In this document: piece by piece, positions 44,558 to 53,457 of the stretch | Position numbering within the stretch: position 1 is the first letter of the stretch | Layout: the number at the start of each line of letters is the position of its first letter | Assembly (NCBI GenBank): GCA_021792635.1 | Contig: JAJYUH010000009.1 | Location: forward strand, 53,353 to 117,352 | Reading direction: 5' to 3' | DNA from: Natronospirales bacterium | Lineage (GTDB): Bacteria > Pseudomonadota > Gammaproteobacteria > Natronospirales > REEB76 | Length of the DNA: 64,000 nucleotides | The notes under the pieces: model-generated | Databases searched by the model: none | The model's input: only the letters and a program-made list of their open reading frames with translations | What the model was told of the DNA's origin: nothing | Made by a program: the position numbers and the translations under genes

Positions 44558-46018
44558 ATGCATGCAGTGCATTCCGCCGAACACTCGAAGGCTGCACCCC
44601 GGCGTCGCCGCTGGCTGCTGGGAGCCATACTGCTTGCGGTAATGACAGGTGTACGGGCTGCCGCCCCCGAGATCGTCAATTTCCGGCAAGCCGTGCGTCT
44701 CGCGCTCACAGCCAACCCGCGCGCCTTGGCGAGTGCCGCCCAAGTGCAGGCCGCCCGTGCCGGGGTAACGGAGGCCCGCGGCCGGGCTCTGCCGCAACTC
44801 AGCCTCGTGCTCGATGCCGCCCGCAGTAACAATCCCCTGAATGTATTCGGTTATCGTCTGGCGGAACGCGGCGCCAGCTTCGCGGACTTTGGCTTGGGGG
44901 AGTACACCGGTCCCGGTTCCGTGAACACCGCTCCGGCGGCGCTCAACGTGCCCGGTTACGCCAACAACTACGACACGGGGGTGGTGCTGAGTGTCCCCCT
45001 GTTCGCGGGCGGTGCGGATCGGGAGCATATAAAGGAGTCGCGTGCCTTGCTGGCTGCCGCCCGGCAGGGTGATGCCGCGGCCCGGGCGGGCCTCGTTTAT
45101 GAAGTATTACAGACCTATGCCGGCGTGCGCGCCACCCGGGAACTGGCTACCGCAGCACGCCGGGCCCTGGCAGCGGCACGGGCCTATGCCGGCACGGCCG
45201 CCTCCCTCTACCGGCAGGGCATCGTCATCAAGAGTGATGTGCTGCTGGCCAAAGCCCATGAGGAATCGGCCCGGGCGGCGCTGTCTGCGGCCGAGGCCGA
45301 AGTGCTGAATCAACTGGATGCATTCCGTCTGCTCATCGGCCGGCCCGGCAGCGACCTCGTTCCGGGACCTGCGGTGAAGATGCCGGCACCCATCGCTACC
45401 CTGCGCGCGCTGGAAGATCAGGCGCTGGCCCATAACCCGCAACTGCTCGCCACGCGTTCGCGGGAGGCGGCGGGCGAAGCCGCCGCTGGGGCCGCCCGTG
45501 CCGCCTTTTGGCCGCGGGTGAACCTGGTACTGCGCCACGACTGGAATGCCGACAGCCCGGCACTGCGGGCGCCGTCCAACACCGTCATGGCGCTGTTTTC
45601 CTGGCAGCTATTCAATTCCGGCGCCCAGTACGGCGCGCTGCAACGCGCCGCGGCGGAACAGCGCCGTGCCGCCGCCCAATACCAGGCGACGGCCGACGCG
45701 GTCCGTCTCGCCGTGGACCGGACATTCCGCGGTGCGGAGACCGCCGCCCTGCAGGCGCAGGCCAGCGACCTGATCGCCGCGCAGGCCAGGCAGGCGGCGC
45801 ATCTTCTCAGTCTGCGCTACGCACAGGGGCTTACCACACTTGCCCAGCTCCTGGATGGTCAGGCGCGCCTCGATGCCGCCCGCGCCGGACGCGTGCAGGC
45901 TCACTACGCGGCGTTGCTCGCCCGCGCGCGCCTGCGTCTGCTCACCAATGAACTGGATGCGGCGCCCGCCACATCCTCTTCTACCGATGCGGGCACGGCA
46001 AAGGATCAAGGTAACTGA
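44558..46018 (+). CDS. TolC-family outer membrane factor of an RND pump
   Basis: A 486-residue outer-membrane efflux protein with a signal peptide ending GVRAAAPE. Two TolC-like halves are seen (FRQAVRLALTANPRALASAAQ; LEDQALAHNPQLLATRSREAAGEAAAGAARAAFWPRVNLVL). It is the first gene of an operon with the adaptor (1-base gap) and the RND permease. It faces the ArsR-rhodanese gene, which probably regulates it. It is the second TolC-type protein in the window. Confidence 0.85.
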   Translation: MHAVHSAEHSKAAPRRRRWLLGAILLAVMTGVRAAAPEIVNFRQAVRLALTANPRALASAAQVQAARAGVTEARGRALPQLSLVLDAARSNNPLNVFGYRLAERGASFADFGLGEYTGPGSVNTAPAALNVPGYANNYDTGVVLSVPLFAGGADREHIKESRALLAAARQGDAAARAGLVYEVLQTYAGVRATRELATAARRALAAARAYAGTAASLYRQGIVIKSDVLLAKAHEESARAALSAAEAEVLNQLDAFRLLIGRPGSDLVPGPAVKMPAPIATLRALEDQALAHNPQLLATRSREAAGEAAAGAARAAFWPRVNLVLRHDWNADSPALRAPSNTVMALFSWQLFNSGAQYGALQRAAAEQRRAAAQYQATADAVRLAVDRTFRGAETAALQAQASDLIAAQARQAAHLLSLRYAQGLTTLAQLLDGQARLDAARAGRVQAHYAALLARARLRLLTNELDAAPATSSSTDAGTAKDQGN

Positions 46019-46019
46019 C

Positions 46020-47084
46020 ATGAAAGCCCTCGCGTTCTTCATCGCCGGCCTCGCGCTGGCATTGCTTACCGCTTGCTCCCACAGTCGCACGGGCGAAACC
46101 GCCGCGGGTGCGGCGGTGCGCGCGGCGGTGATTACCGTCGCGGTCACGCCGCTCGCGCAGAGCGTGAGTGTGCCGGGCGTGGTCATCGGCAGCGAGCACG
46201 CGGAGCTTGCATCCAGCGCCGGCGGGCGCGTGACACGCGTGTACGTGAGCGCCGGTCAGCGGGTGGCGCGCGGCGCGCGGCTCGTGGACGTGGATCCCGC
46301 CGCGGGTCGCGCGGCACTGGCGCAAGCACAGGCCCGGGATGCGGCCGCGCACGCCGCGGCGCAGCAGGCGGCGCGCGATTTCAAGCGCTATCAGGCGCTC
46401 TACACCGAACACGCGGTTTCGCCCCGGGAATTCGAGGAGATGCAGCATCGCCATGCGACCACCGCGGCGGCGGCACAAGCGGCGGGTGCAATGCTTGCCG
46501 CCGCCCGCGCCGCCCTCGGCTATGCCGAGTTGCGCGCGCCGTTTGCCGGCGTGGTGGCGGCGAAGAATGTGCGCAGCGGTGATTTCGCCGCACCCGGCGC
46601 ACCCCTCATCGTGCTGGACGGCGGCACGCCGCAGGTGGAGAGCCGGGTGAGCGGCGAGATGCTGCGCGAGATCAAGCCGGGCGAGCGGGCCGCAGTGGAC
46701 ATTGACGGCCACCACTGGCGTGGGACGGTGATCGAACGGGTTGCCGCTGCGGATCCTGTCACCCATACCCATCTCATCAAGCTCGCGCTGCAGAAAGACG
46801 CCGCCGTGAACAGCGGCGCCTACGCCAGCGTGCGTTTTGTGGTGGGGAGTCATGCGGCGCTCGCGGTGCCGGATACGGCGGTGATTGAGCGCGCCGGCCT
46901 CACGGGCGTGTTCGTGGTGGATGACAAAAACCGCACCCATTTCCGCATGGTGCGCGTCGGCGCCGCGCGCGGCGGATTCAGCGATATTCTCGCCGGACTG
47001 TCTCCCGGCGAGCGGGTGGTGGTAGCGCCCGGCGCGCAGATGGGCAACGGCACCCGGGTGCAGCCGGAGCCGGGACATGGCTGA
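46020..47084 (+). CDS. RND periplasmic adaptor (membrane fusion) lipoprotein
   Basis: A 354-residue adaptor with lipobox LTAC (Cys about 19). Its lipoyl-like part (SSAGGRVTRVYVSAGQRVARGARLVDVDP) is split by a helical hairpin and returns at YAELRAPFAGVVAAKNVRSGDFAAPG. Beta-barrel and membrane-proximal domains follow (RAAVDIDGHHWRGTVIERV; VFVVDDKNRTHFRMVRVG). It connects the RND permease with the outer-membrane channel. AAGG precedes the ATG, which lies within a few bases of the channel gene's stop; the 3' end overlaps the permease start by eight bases. Confidence 0.88.
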   Translation: MKALAFFIAGLALALLTACSHSRTGETAAGAAVRAAVITVAVTPLAQSVSVPGVVIGSEHAELASSAGGRVTRVYVSAGQRVARGARLVDVDPAAGRAALAQAQARDAAAHAAAQQAARDFKRYQALYTEHAVSPREFEEMQHRHATTAAAAQAAGAMLAAARAALGYAELRAPFAGVVAAKNVRSGDFAAPGAPLIVLDGGTPQVESRVSGEMLREIKPGERAAVDIDGHHWRGTVIERVAAADPVTHTHLIKLALQKDAAVNSGAYASVRFVVGSHAALAVPDTAVIERAGLTGVFVVDDKNRTHFRMVRVGAARGGFSDILAGLSPGERVVVAPGAQMGNGTRVQPEPGHG

Positions 47085-50000
47085 GGCATACGACCGACAT
47101 GCACTGAACCCCTCCGGCAGACTCGCCAAAGCGTTCCTGCATTCCAAGCTCACGCCGCTCATCATGCTGGCGGCGACGCTCTTCGGCGTGATGGCCATCC
47201 TGTTCACGCCGCGCACCTACAATCCGGACATCGTGGTGCCGGTGGTGAATATCTCCGTGAGCCGCCCCGGCAGCAGCGCCGGGGAGATGCTCGACCAGGT
47301 GGTGCGACCTATCGAGGCGCTGATGGCCGCCATCCCCGGCGTGGACCATACCTACGGTTATGCGCGTGACGATCTGGCCATGGTCACGGTGCGCTTCAAA
47401 GTGGGTGAGGACGAAGAGAAGAGTCTCGTCAAGGTTTACAGTCAGCTCGACAGCAATAGAAACCGCATGCCGCCCGGCACGCGTCCGCCGTTGGTGCAGT
47501 CGGTGAGTCTCTACGACGTGCCGCTGGTCACGCTCACGCTGAGTTCCTCGCGGTACGGCGCGCTGCGTCTGCGCGAGATCGCCGCCCACGTGCTGGAACA
47601 ACTGCGCAGCGTGCCGCAGGTGGGCAAGACCTGGATCGCCGGCGCGCCGCCACCGGCGGTGCGGGTGTGGCTGGAGCCGGGCAAGCTCGCCGCCTATCGC
47701 ATTCCGCTGCAGCGCATCACCCGGGCCCTGGCCGCCAACAACGTGGCCCTGAATGCGGGCGATCTGGTGGCTGACAATCGCGAGACCCCGTTGCGGGTGA
47801 GCGCGGAGCTGCTGAATCCCGATGATGTGGGCAGCGTCATGCTGGGCGAGTGGCGGGGCCGGCCGGTGTTCCTGCGGGACGTGGCACGCATCGAGCGCGC
47901 GCCCGCGAGCGATGCGGTGCATTCCCTGTTCGCCTTCGGTCCGGCGGCGGGCGTCGGCCGACCGGTGGGCCAGCCCGAGCCGGCGGTGACCCTCGCCATC
48001 GCCCGCCAGAAGGGCAGCAACGGTGTGACCGTGGCGGACGCGGTGCTCACCCGTCTCAAGACCATCGAGCGGAACGCCCTGCCGCAAGGCGTGAGCGTGA
48101 CGGTGACACGTAACTACGGCGCCGATGCCAACGATGCCGTCAACACCCTCATGGAGCACCTCGGCATTTCCATTCTCGCGGTGGTGGCGATCCTGCTGGT
48201 ATTCCTCGGCTGGCGCGAGGCTTCGGTGGTGACGCTCTCAATTCCGCTGATCCTGTTCGTGGTGCTGGGCATCGGCTGGCTGGCGGGACAGACCATCAAC
48301 CGCATCACCCTGTTTGCCCTGATCCTGTCGCTCGGTCTGCTGGTGGATGACAGCATCGTGGTGATCGAGAACATCCATCGCCACCTGCACCACCACCCGC
48401 AGCGCAATTTCGGCCGGCTGGTGGTGGCGGCCGCCAACGAGATCGGCAAGCCCACCATCATCGCCACCTTCACGGTGATTCTGGCGCTCATCCCCATGGC
48501 CTTCGTCACCGGCATGATGGGACCGTTCATGGGACCCATCCCCTTCAACGCGCCCATCGCCATGCTTACCTCGCTCATCATCGCTTACACGGTGGTGCCC
48601 TACGTGGCTTACCGCTGGCTGAAGACCAAGGCGCGCGGTGTGATGGATGAGGCCATGAAACCGAGCCTGGAAGAACGCAGTGCGGCGCCCCAAGACCGGC
48701 TGCACCGGTTGTACCTTCGCCTGTTCCGGCCACTCATGCAATCCCGGCGCCGGCGACGTGTATTCCTGCTGGCGGTGGCGGCGCTGCTGTTGCTGGTGAT
48801 GCTCCAGCCGCTGTGGCAGTTCATCCGTCCCGGCGGCGTCAACGGCCCGCTGAGCGCGCTCGGCGTCGAGCTCAAGATGCTGCCCGACGACAATGTGGAT
48901 ACCTTTCTGGTGGAGGTTGACACCCGTGCCGGCACGGCGCTGGAGGAAACCGGCCGGGTGGCGGGTGCGGTGGGCCGGGTACTCGCGCGCGACCGCTACG
49001 TGAAGGATTACCAGACTTTTCTCGGTACGGCGGCGCCGGAGGATTTCGCCGCCATGGTGCGCGGTGATGCGCTGCGTCACGGCGGCAATTTCGCCCAGAT
49101 CCGCGTAAACCTGCTGAGCAAGCATGACCGGTCCGCGGGCTCGCACGCCATCGCCCAGCGGCTTTATGTGGCGCTCGCTCCGGTACGCGCGCAGTTTCCC
49201 GATGCGCGCATCAAGATCCTCGAAACGCCGCCCGGACCGCCGGTGCGTTCGCAGATGATGGCGGCGGTGTACGGACCCGATTACGCGGTGCAGCGACGCA
49301 TCGCCGGGTTCGTCCGCCGGGACGTTTATCCAAGTACCTACGGCATGGTCAACATTGACGATTCCGTCGGTCATGACGTGCGTGCGTACCGTGTGACGGT
49401 GGAGCGGGACGCGGCGGCCCTTGCCGGCCTCTCGCCCACCGCGGTGGCGGAAGACGTGCGTGCCTACTTCGCCGGCGTCACCGTGGGCAGCGTGCACGCG
49501 CCGGGCGCGCGTGAGCCCCAGGACATCATCCTGCGTCTGCCGGTCGCCGCGCGCGACAACCGCACGGCGCTCGCGAACCTGTATCTGCTGAACGCCCGGG
49601 GCCGGCCGGTGGTGCTCTCCAGCATCGCGCGCATCGAGCCGGTGATCCAGGACAAGCCCATCTACACCCGCGACCAGCATCCGGTGGTGTATGTCACCGG
49701 CGACATGTTGCACTCGAGCCCGGTGTACGGCGTGGTGAGTGTGACGCAGGCGCTGGACGGGTTGAAGCACGTGGCCGGCGTCCCGCTCCGTGTCGGCAAC
49801 CTGGGTTTCCGCGACTCCCAGCCCCACGACCTCAGCCACTACCAGTTTTTCTGGCTCGGCGAGATGCGCCTTACGCTGGACGTGTTCCGGGATCTGGGCA
49901 CCGCCTTTCTGGGCGCGTTGCTGCTCATCTATTTGTTGCTGGTGGGTTACTACCGCTCGTTCTTCATGCCGCTGGTGGTGATGGGCGCCATCCCGCTCAC

Positions 50001-50382
50001 CTTGATCGGCGTATTTCCCGGTCACTGGCTCATGCACCAGCCGTTCACCGCCACCTCCATGATCGGCGTCATCGCGCTGGCCGGCATTGTGGTGCGCAAT
50101 TCACTCCTGCTCATTGACTTCATCGTCGAGCGCCGCCGCCACGGCTATACGCTGGAGGCGGCGGTGACGGAGGCCGGTGCGGTGCGTCTGCGGCCGATCC
50201 TGCTCACGGCACTCGCCATCATCCTCGGTTCCGCCGTTATGCTCACCGATCCGGTGTTCGGCGGACTGGCCATCTCGCTCATGTTCGGTGCTTTCGCCTC
50301 CACCGTGCTGACACTGTTCGTGATCCCGCTGGTGTATTTCGGCTGGCAGCGGCGAATCGCCGCGCGCCATGCGGCACACTGA
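47077..50382 (+). CDS. RND-superfamily efflux permease
   Basis: A 1101-residue inner-membrane proton antiporter with twelve helices and two large periplasmic loops. The start MAEAYDRHALNPSGRLAKAF is followed by TM1 (LTPLIMLAATLFGVMAIL). Helix 4 carries LSLGLLVDDSIVVIENIHRH with the proton-relay pair Asp423-Asp424. It is longer than AcrB (about 1050) mainly in the central part. No Met-rich CusA-type metal site is obvious, so the substrate is uncertain. Because a sulfur-sensing regulator faces the operon, export of sulfur compounds or related toxicants is an inference. Confidence 0.9.
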   Translation: MAEAYDRHALNPSGRLAKAFLHSKLTPLIMLAATLFGVMAILFTPRTYNPDIVVPVVNISVSRPGSSAGEMLDQVVRPIEALMAAIPGVDHTYGYARDDLAMVTVRFKVGEDEEKSLVKVYSQLDSNRNRMPPGTRPPLVQSVSLYDVPLVTLTLSSSRYGALRLREIAAHVLEQLRSVPQVGKTWIAGAPPPAVRVWLEPGKLAAYRIPLQRITRALAANNVALNAGDLVADNRETPLRVSAELLNPDDVGSVMLGEWRGRPVFLRDVARIERAPASDAVHSLFAFGPAAGVGRPVGQPEPAVTLAIARQKGSNGVTVADAVLTRLKTIERNALPQGVSVTVTRNYGADANDAVNTLMEHLGISILAVVAILLVFLGWREASVVTLSIPLILFVVLGIGWLAGQTINRITLFALILSLGLLVDDSIVVIENIHRHLHHHPQRNFGRLVVAAANEIGKPTIIATFTVILALIPMAFVTGMMGPFMGPIPFNAPIAMLTSLIIAYTVVPYVAYRWLKTKARGVMDEAMKPSLEERSAAPQDRLHRLYLRLFRPLMQSRRRRRVFLLAVAALLLLVMLQPLWQFIRPGGVNGPLSALGVELKMLPDDNVDTFLVEVDTRAGTALEETGRVAGAVGRVLARDRYVKDYQTFLGTAAPEDFAAMVRGDALRHGGNFAQIRVNLLSKHDRSAGSHAIAQRLYVALAPVRAQFPDARIKILETPPGPPVRSQMMAAVYGPDYAVQRRIAGFVRRDVYPSTYGMVNIDDSVGHDVRAYRVTVERDAAALAGLSPTAVAEDVRAYFAGVTVGSVHAPGAREPQDIILRLPVAARDNRTALANLYLLNARGRPVVLSSIARIEPVIQDKPIYTRDQHPVVYVTGDMLHSSPVYGVVSVTQALDGLKHVAGVPLRVGNLGFRDSQPHDLSHYQFFWLGEMRLTLDVFRDLGTAFLGALLLIYLLLVGYYRSFFMPLVVMGAIPLTLIGVFPGHWLMHQPFTATSMIGVIALAGIVVRNSLLLIDFIVERRRHGYTLEAAVTEAGAVRLRPILLTALAIILGSAVMLTDPVFGGLAISLMFGAFASTVLTLFVIPLVYFGWQRRIAARHAAH

Positions 50383-50418
50383 AAACTTTTTTCATCTGAC
50401 AAGTCAAGGAGAACCGAC

Positions 50419-50637
50419 ATGACCACTGAACGTTTCATCCGTATCTTCGCCGGCGCTATGGTGCTGGTTTCACTGGCCCTCGGCGTGCGCCACAGCCCGC
50501 TCTTCGTGAGCGGTTATTTTCTGTGGCTCACGGCTTTTGTGGGCGCCAATCTTTTCCAGAGCGGCTTCACCCGTTTCTGTCCGCTGGAAATCATGTTGAA
50601 GAAGGCCGGCATGAAATCCGGCAGCGCGCTCAACTGA
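50419..50637 (+). CDS. DUF2892 (YgaP-type) small membrane protein
   Basis: A 72-residue protein with two helices: FIRIFAGAMVLVSLALGV and LFVSGYFLWLTAFVGANLFQSGFTRFCPLEIMLKKAG. This is the DUF2892 domain, which forms the membrane part of rhodanese YgaP in E. coli. FCPLE with its Cys is the conserved cytoplasmic end. AAGGAG before the ATG. Placed 36 bases after the RND gene, it extends the sulfur theme; it may act with a separate rhodanese. Confidence 0.83.
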   Translation: MTTERFIRIFAGAMVLVSLALGVRHSPLFVSGYFLWLTAFVGANLFQSGFTRFCPLEIMLKKAGMKSGSALN

Positions 50638-50692
50638 CTGGATTCCCGCACGGACACGGGTTCCGCGATGGGTGTTGGCGGGAGTCCGGCTC

Positions 50693-51598
50693 TCAGGCCT
50701 GTTCTGCGTACCGCTGCGGGCTTTGTCGCGGCAGCAGCGCGAGAAACGCCTGTACTGCGGGAGGCAAATGCCGGCGCCGCAACTGCACACGATGCAGCGG
50801 GCGGCTGATCCTGAGTCCCGCCACGCGGAGGACGCGTAACCGTCCGCTGCGCAGTTCCGACTCGACGACGAGGCGCGAAACAAATGCTACGCCGCCGCCG
50901 GCAGTCGCCACCTGCTTGATGGCCTCGCTGCTGCCGAGACAAACAACGTTTTTGAATTCCAGCCGTTTTCGTTTGAGCATCCCCTCGATGAAACTGCGGG
51001 TACCGGAGCCAGGCTCGCGTATCAGCAGGGTCTCGCGGCACAGGGCCTGCGGGTCCACCCGCCGCATGTGTGTGAGCGGATGCACGGCGCCGGCCACCGG
51101 GATGATTTCGTCATGCATGAATACTTCGGCGTTGACTTCCGGCTCGTTGAGCGGTCCCTCGGTGAAACCGAGCACGAGGCGCCGTGCCACCAGGTCGCGC
51201 TCGATGGTTTCGGTATTGGCGATTTCCACCGTGAGTTCCACCGCCGGGAAACGGCGCCGGAAGTCGGTGATGACCGGCGGCAGCAGATAGTTGCCGATGG
51301 TGCTGCTCGCGCCGATCTTGAGCTCTCCGCCGCCGAGCTGTTCCATGTCGCGGATGGCGTTTTCTGCCTCGTGTTCCAGCGCAAAGATGCGTTGTGCATA
51401 GTCGTGCAGCAACTGGCCGGTCTCAGTCAGGCGCACGCCGCGCGGCAGCCGGTCGAAGAGCACGCTGCCGAGCCGGGCTTCCAGCTCACGCAACTGCCGG
51501 GTGGCCGCAGGCTGGCTGATATGCAGGCGCGCCGCGCCGGCACTGACGCTGCCGCTTTCCGCCGCCGCATGGAAGATCGCCAGGTGCCATAGATTCAT
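50693..51598 (-). CDS. LysR-family transcriptional regulator
   Basis: A 301-residue LysR regulator. The N-terminal winged helix (LWHLAIFHAAAESGSVSAGAARLHISQPAATRQLRELEARLGSVLFDRL) is followed by the effector domain (KIGASSTIGNYLLPPVITDFRRRFPAVELTVEIAN), like CbbR/CysL-type members. It starts at the ATG at 51596-51598 (NLWHLA). It is divergent from the DsrE-doxDA genes and, by the LysR rule, probably controls them and itself. The inducer is unknown but may be a sulfur metabolite. Confidence 0.86.
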   Translation of the reverse strand: MNLWHLAIFHAAAESGSVSAGAARLHISQPAATRQLRELEARLGSVLFDRLPRGVRLTETGQLLHDYAQRIFALEHEAENAIRDMEQLGGGELKIGASSTIGNYLLPPVITDFRRRFPAVELTVEIANTETIERDLVARRLVLGFTEGPLNEPEVNAEVFMHDEIIPVAGAVHPLTHMRRVDPQALCRETLLIREPGSGTRSFIEGMLKRKRLEFKNVVCLGSSEAIKQVATAGGGVAFVSRLVVESELRSGRLRVLRVAGLRISRPLHRVQLRRRHLPPAVQAFLALLPRQSPQRYAEQA

Positions 51599-51613
51599 AT
51601 CTAAAATATATAC

Positions 51614-51645
51614 CATAAATAGATATTATGTATTTTTATTATGGC
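51614..51645. promoter_or_regulatory. A+T-rich palindromic region, candidate LysR binding site
   Basis: CCATAA at 51614-51619 is inverted as TTATGG at 51640-51645, with further partial symmetry inside (ATAAATA ... TATTTTTAT). It is the only strongly A+T-rich block between the divergent LysR and DsrE genes and has the size of a LysR operator/promoter. Confidence 0.45.
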
Positions 51646-51750
51646 AAGCACGAGCGTAGGCTTACCGCCCTGCCGGTTCCGCAGCCGCGGTCCGGCCACG
51701 GTTTTGCCGCCCCCCGTTCCACCGGGCGGCCAGTTTCGGGAGTGTGAGAC

Positions 51751-52308
51751 ATGAGGATTTCCACCACGTTCAAGACCGCTGCGCTGGGGGCGCTGGCGCT
51801 GCTCTGCGGCACCGTCGCGGCTCAGGCAGCAGGCTTCTGGCAATATCCCGCCATCAAGGGTTATGGCCCGGTGCATGTGTGGCCCGGAGCCATCGACAGG
51901 CCCAACCCCGCGGATACCTACAAGGCGCTGTTTGATTTGACCCAGAAAGGCAAGAGCTTCGACAAGCTCAACATGGGGCTCGATCACATAGCGCGCGCGG
52001 TCAACACCTTCGCCGCTGCAGGGGTGCCGCTCGATCATCTCAAGTTCGTGATCATCATTCACGGGCCGGCCACCCCCATCGCGCTCAACGAGAAGGCGTT
52101 CGCGGCCAGGTTCCACCACAAAAATCCGAATCTTGCAGTGATCGCTGCGCTGCGCAAGGCAGGCGTCGAGGTGCTGGTCTGCGGCAATGCCCTCGGTGAC
52201 ATGCATTTCAACCCCTCCGAGGTCAATCCTGAAATCAAGGTGGCGCTCTCGGCGCTCTCCACCCTCGTGATTCAGCAGAATGAGGGCTACGCGCTGATGC
52301 GCATGTAA
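51751..52308 (+). CDS. Periplasmic DsrE-family sulfur carrier-like protein
   Basis: A 185-residue protein with a signal peptide (FKTAALGALALLCGTVAAQAAGF). The mature part has the DsrE/F fold: KLNMGLDHIARAVNTFAAAGVPLDHLKFVIIIHG and LRKAGVEVLVCGNALGDMHF, in which VCGN holds the conserved sulfur-binding cysteine. Cytoplasmic relatives (DsrE, TusD) carry persulfide in sulfur oxidation or tRNA thiolation; exported ones are less known. It is the first gene of the LysR-divergent group, and a strong hairpin follows it. Confidence 0.8.
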   Translation: MRISTTFKTAALGALALLCGTVAAQAAGFWQYPAIKGYGPVHVWPGAIDRPNPADTYKALFDLTQKGKSFDKLNMGLDHIARAVNTFAAAGVPLDHLKFVIIIHGPATPIALNEKAFAARFHHKNPNLAVIAALRKAGVEVLVCGNALGDMHFNPSEVNPEIKVALSALSTLVIQQNEGYALMRM

Positions 52309-52320
52309 GGCTCGGGACGC

Positions 52321-52357
52321 GATTCCCGCTGCGGTTTGCGCCGCAGCGGGAATCTTT
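52321..52357 (+). terminator. Strong hairpin after the DsrE gene
   Basis: A perfect 14-bp stem (52321-52334 with 52341-52354) and 6-base loop, followed by TTT only. It lies 13 bases after the DsrE stop. With its short U-tail it may be a partial terminator or mRNA-stabilising hairpin that sets expression of DsrE above the genes downstream. Confidence 0.7.
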
Positions 52358-52399
52358 ACCGGCAATGATGCAGAGCAATTTCCACTGAGGACGAGCGAC

Positions 52400-53407
52400 A
52401 TGAATACAGGCAAACCGCAGCGGCTGACGCTGTCACTCTTGGGGGCCGTGGCGTTTGGCGTCGCTCTCGGTGCGGCCCAGGCGGCGGACACCGGCTGGCA
52501 CGGACGGGTCGAGCCACCGCATTATCACGGTGAGATCTTTCCGCCCTGGCAGAAGGGTGCGAACAATCCGGCCGCCGACAAGGGCCTCGAGCTTACCGTG
52601 CCCGAGATCAACGACCTGCCGGATTTCCACGGCAGCCCGCAGGATGCACGGCTCGTGATCTTCGTGGCCGGCAATTACTACTTTGCCATGGCACCGCTGG
52701 TGCACGCCTTCGAGGCCGAGCATCCGCAGTTGCGCGGCCGGATTTACTACGAAACCCTGCCCCCGGGCATTCTGGTGGAGCAGATGAAGCGCGGCGGCAC
52801 CATCACTGTCGGCAATATGACCTGGACGGTGAAGCCGGACGTGTACGCCGCCGGCAAGCTGAAAGTGGCCGCGCTCATCAGGCACGGCATGCTGAGCGGC
52901 GCGCAGGTGAACTACGCTACCAATGATCTCGCCATCATGATCCCCAAGGGCAATCCGGCGCACATCACCGGTCTCCGGGATCTCGGACGGCCGGATGTGC
53001 GTGTGGTGATGCCGAATCCCGCCTGGGAAGGCGTGGCGCGCCAGATCAAGATGTCGCTGGCGAAAGCCGGCGGAGCGGCGCTGGAACGGGAGGTCTATGA
53101 GACCAAGGTGACCGACGGCCGCACAATCCTCACCCACATCCATCACCGGCAGACGCCCCTGTTCCTGATGCAGGGTCTGGCCGCAGCCGGAGTCACCTGG
53201 AAGTCGGAAGCGATTTTCCAGGAGCAGGTGGGCCATCCGATCAGCTACGTGCCGATTCCCGCCGATGAGAACACCACCGCGGTGTATTCCGCCGCCGTGG
53301 TCAAGGGCGCCGCGCATCCGCGGGCGGCGCATCTGTGGCTTGAGTTCCTGAAATCATCCGTGGCATTGAAGATTTTCGAGCACTACGGTTTCAAGGCCTA
53401 TAAATAA
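52400..53407 (+). CDS. Periplasmic substrate-binding protein (molybdate/phosphate-type fold)
   Basis: A 335-residue exported protein with a signal peptide ending AAQAADTG. It has the type II periplasmic-binding fold: ARLVIFVAGNYYFAMAPLVHAFEAEHPQ, ATNDLAIMIPKGNPAHITGLRDLGRPDVRVVMPNPAWEGVARQIK, then AHPRAAHLWLEFLKS. These are hallmarks of the ModA/extracellular solute-binding group. No ABC permease or ATPase is next to it, and a His-rich N-terminus (WHGRVEPPHYHGEIF) may bind metal. Its place between DsrE and doxDA suggests a sulfur-compound or oxyanion ligand. Confidence 0.78.
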   Translation: MNTGKPQRLTLSLLGAVAFGVALGAAQAADTGWHGRVEPPHYHGEIFPPWQKGANNPAADKGLELTVPEINDLPDFHGSPQDARLVIFVAGNYYFAMAPLVHAFEAEHPQLRGRIYYETLPPGILVEQMKRGGTITVGNMTWTVKPDVYAAGKLKVAALIRHGMLSGAQVNYATNDLAIMIPKGNPAHITGLRDLGRPDVRVVMPNPAWEGVARQIKMSLAKAGGAALEREVYETKVTDGRTILTHIHHRQTPLFLMQGLAAAGVTWKSEAIFQEQVGHPISYVPIPADENTTAVYSAAVVKGAAHPRAAHLWLEFLKSSVALKIFEHYGFKAYK

Positions 53408-53413
53408 ACCGCG

Positions 53414-53443
53414 AGCCGGCCGGGAACAGGCCGGCTTGTTTTT
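53414..53443 (+). terminator. Rho-independent terminator after the binding-protein gene
   Basis: AGCCGGCC at 53414-53421 pairs with GGCCGGCT at 53429-53436 across a 7-base loop and is followed by TGTTTTT. It lies seven bases after the stop and 15 bases before the doxDA start, overlapping the region of the doxDA ribosome binding site. Confidence 0.82.
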
Positions 53444-53457
53444 GGGAGGGAAACGCT

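Noticed and set aside
45981..47216. Open frame of about 411 codons antisense to the RND adaptor
   Set aside because: Arg/His/Ala-rich shadow frame across two gene boundaries.
48238..50037. Long open frame (about 599 codons) antisense to the RND permease
   Set aside because: Composition (HRRQ-rich) is that of a shadow frame; no start signal, no family, and it lies wholly inside a well-supported transporter gene.
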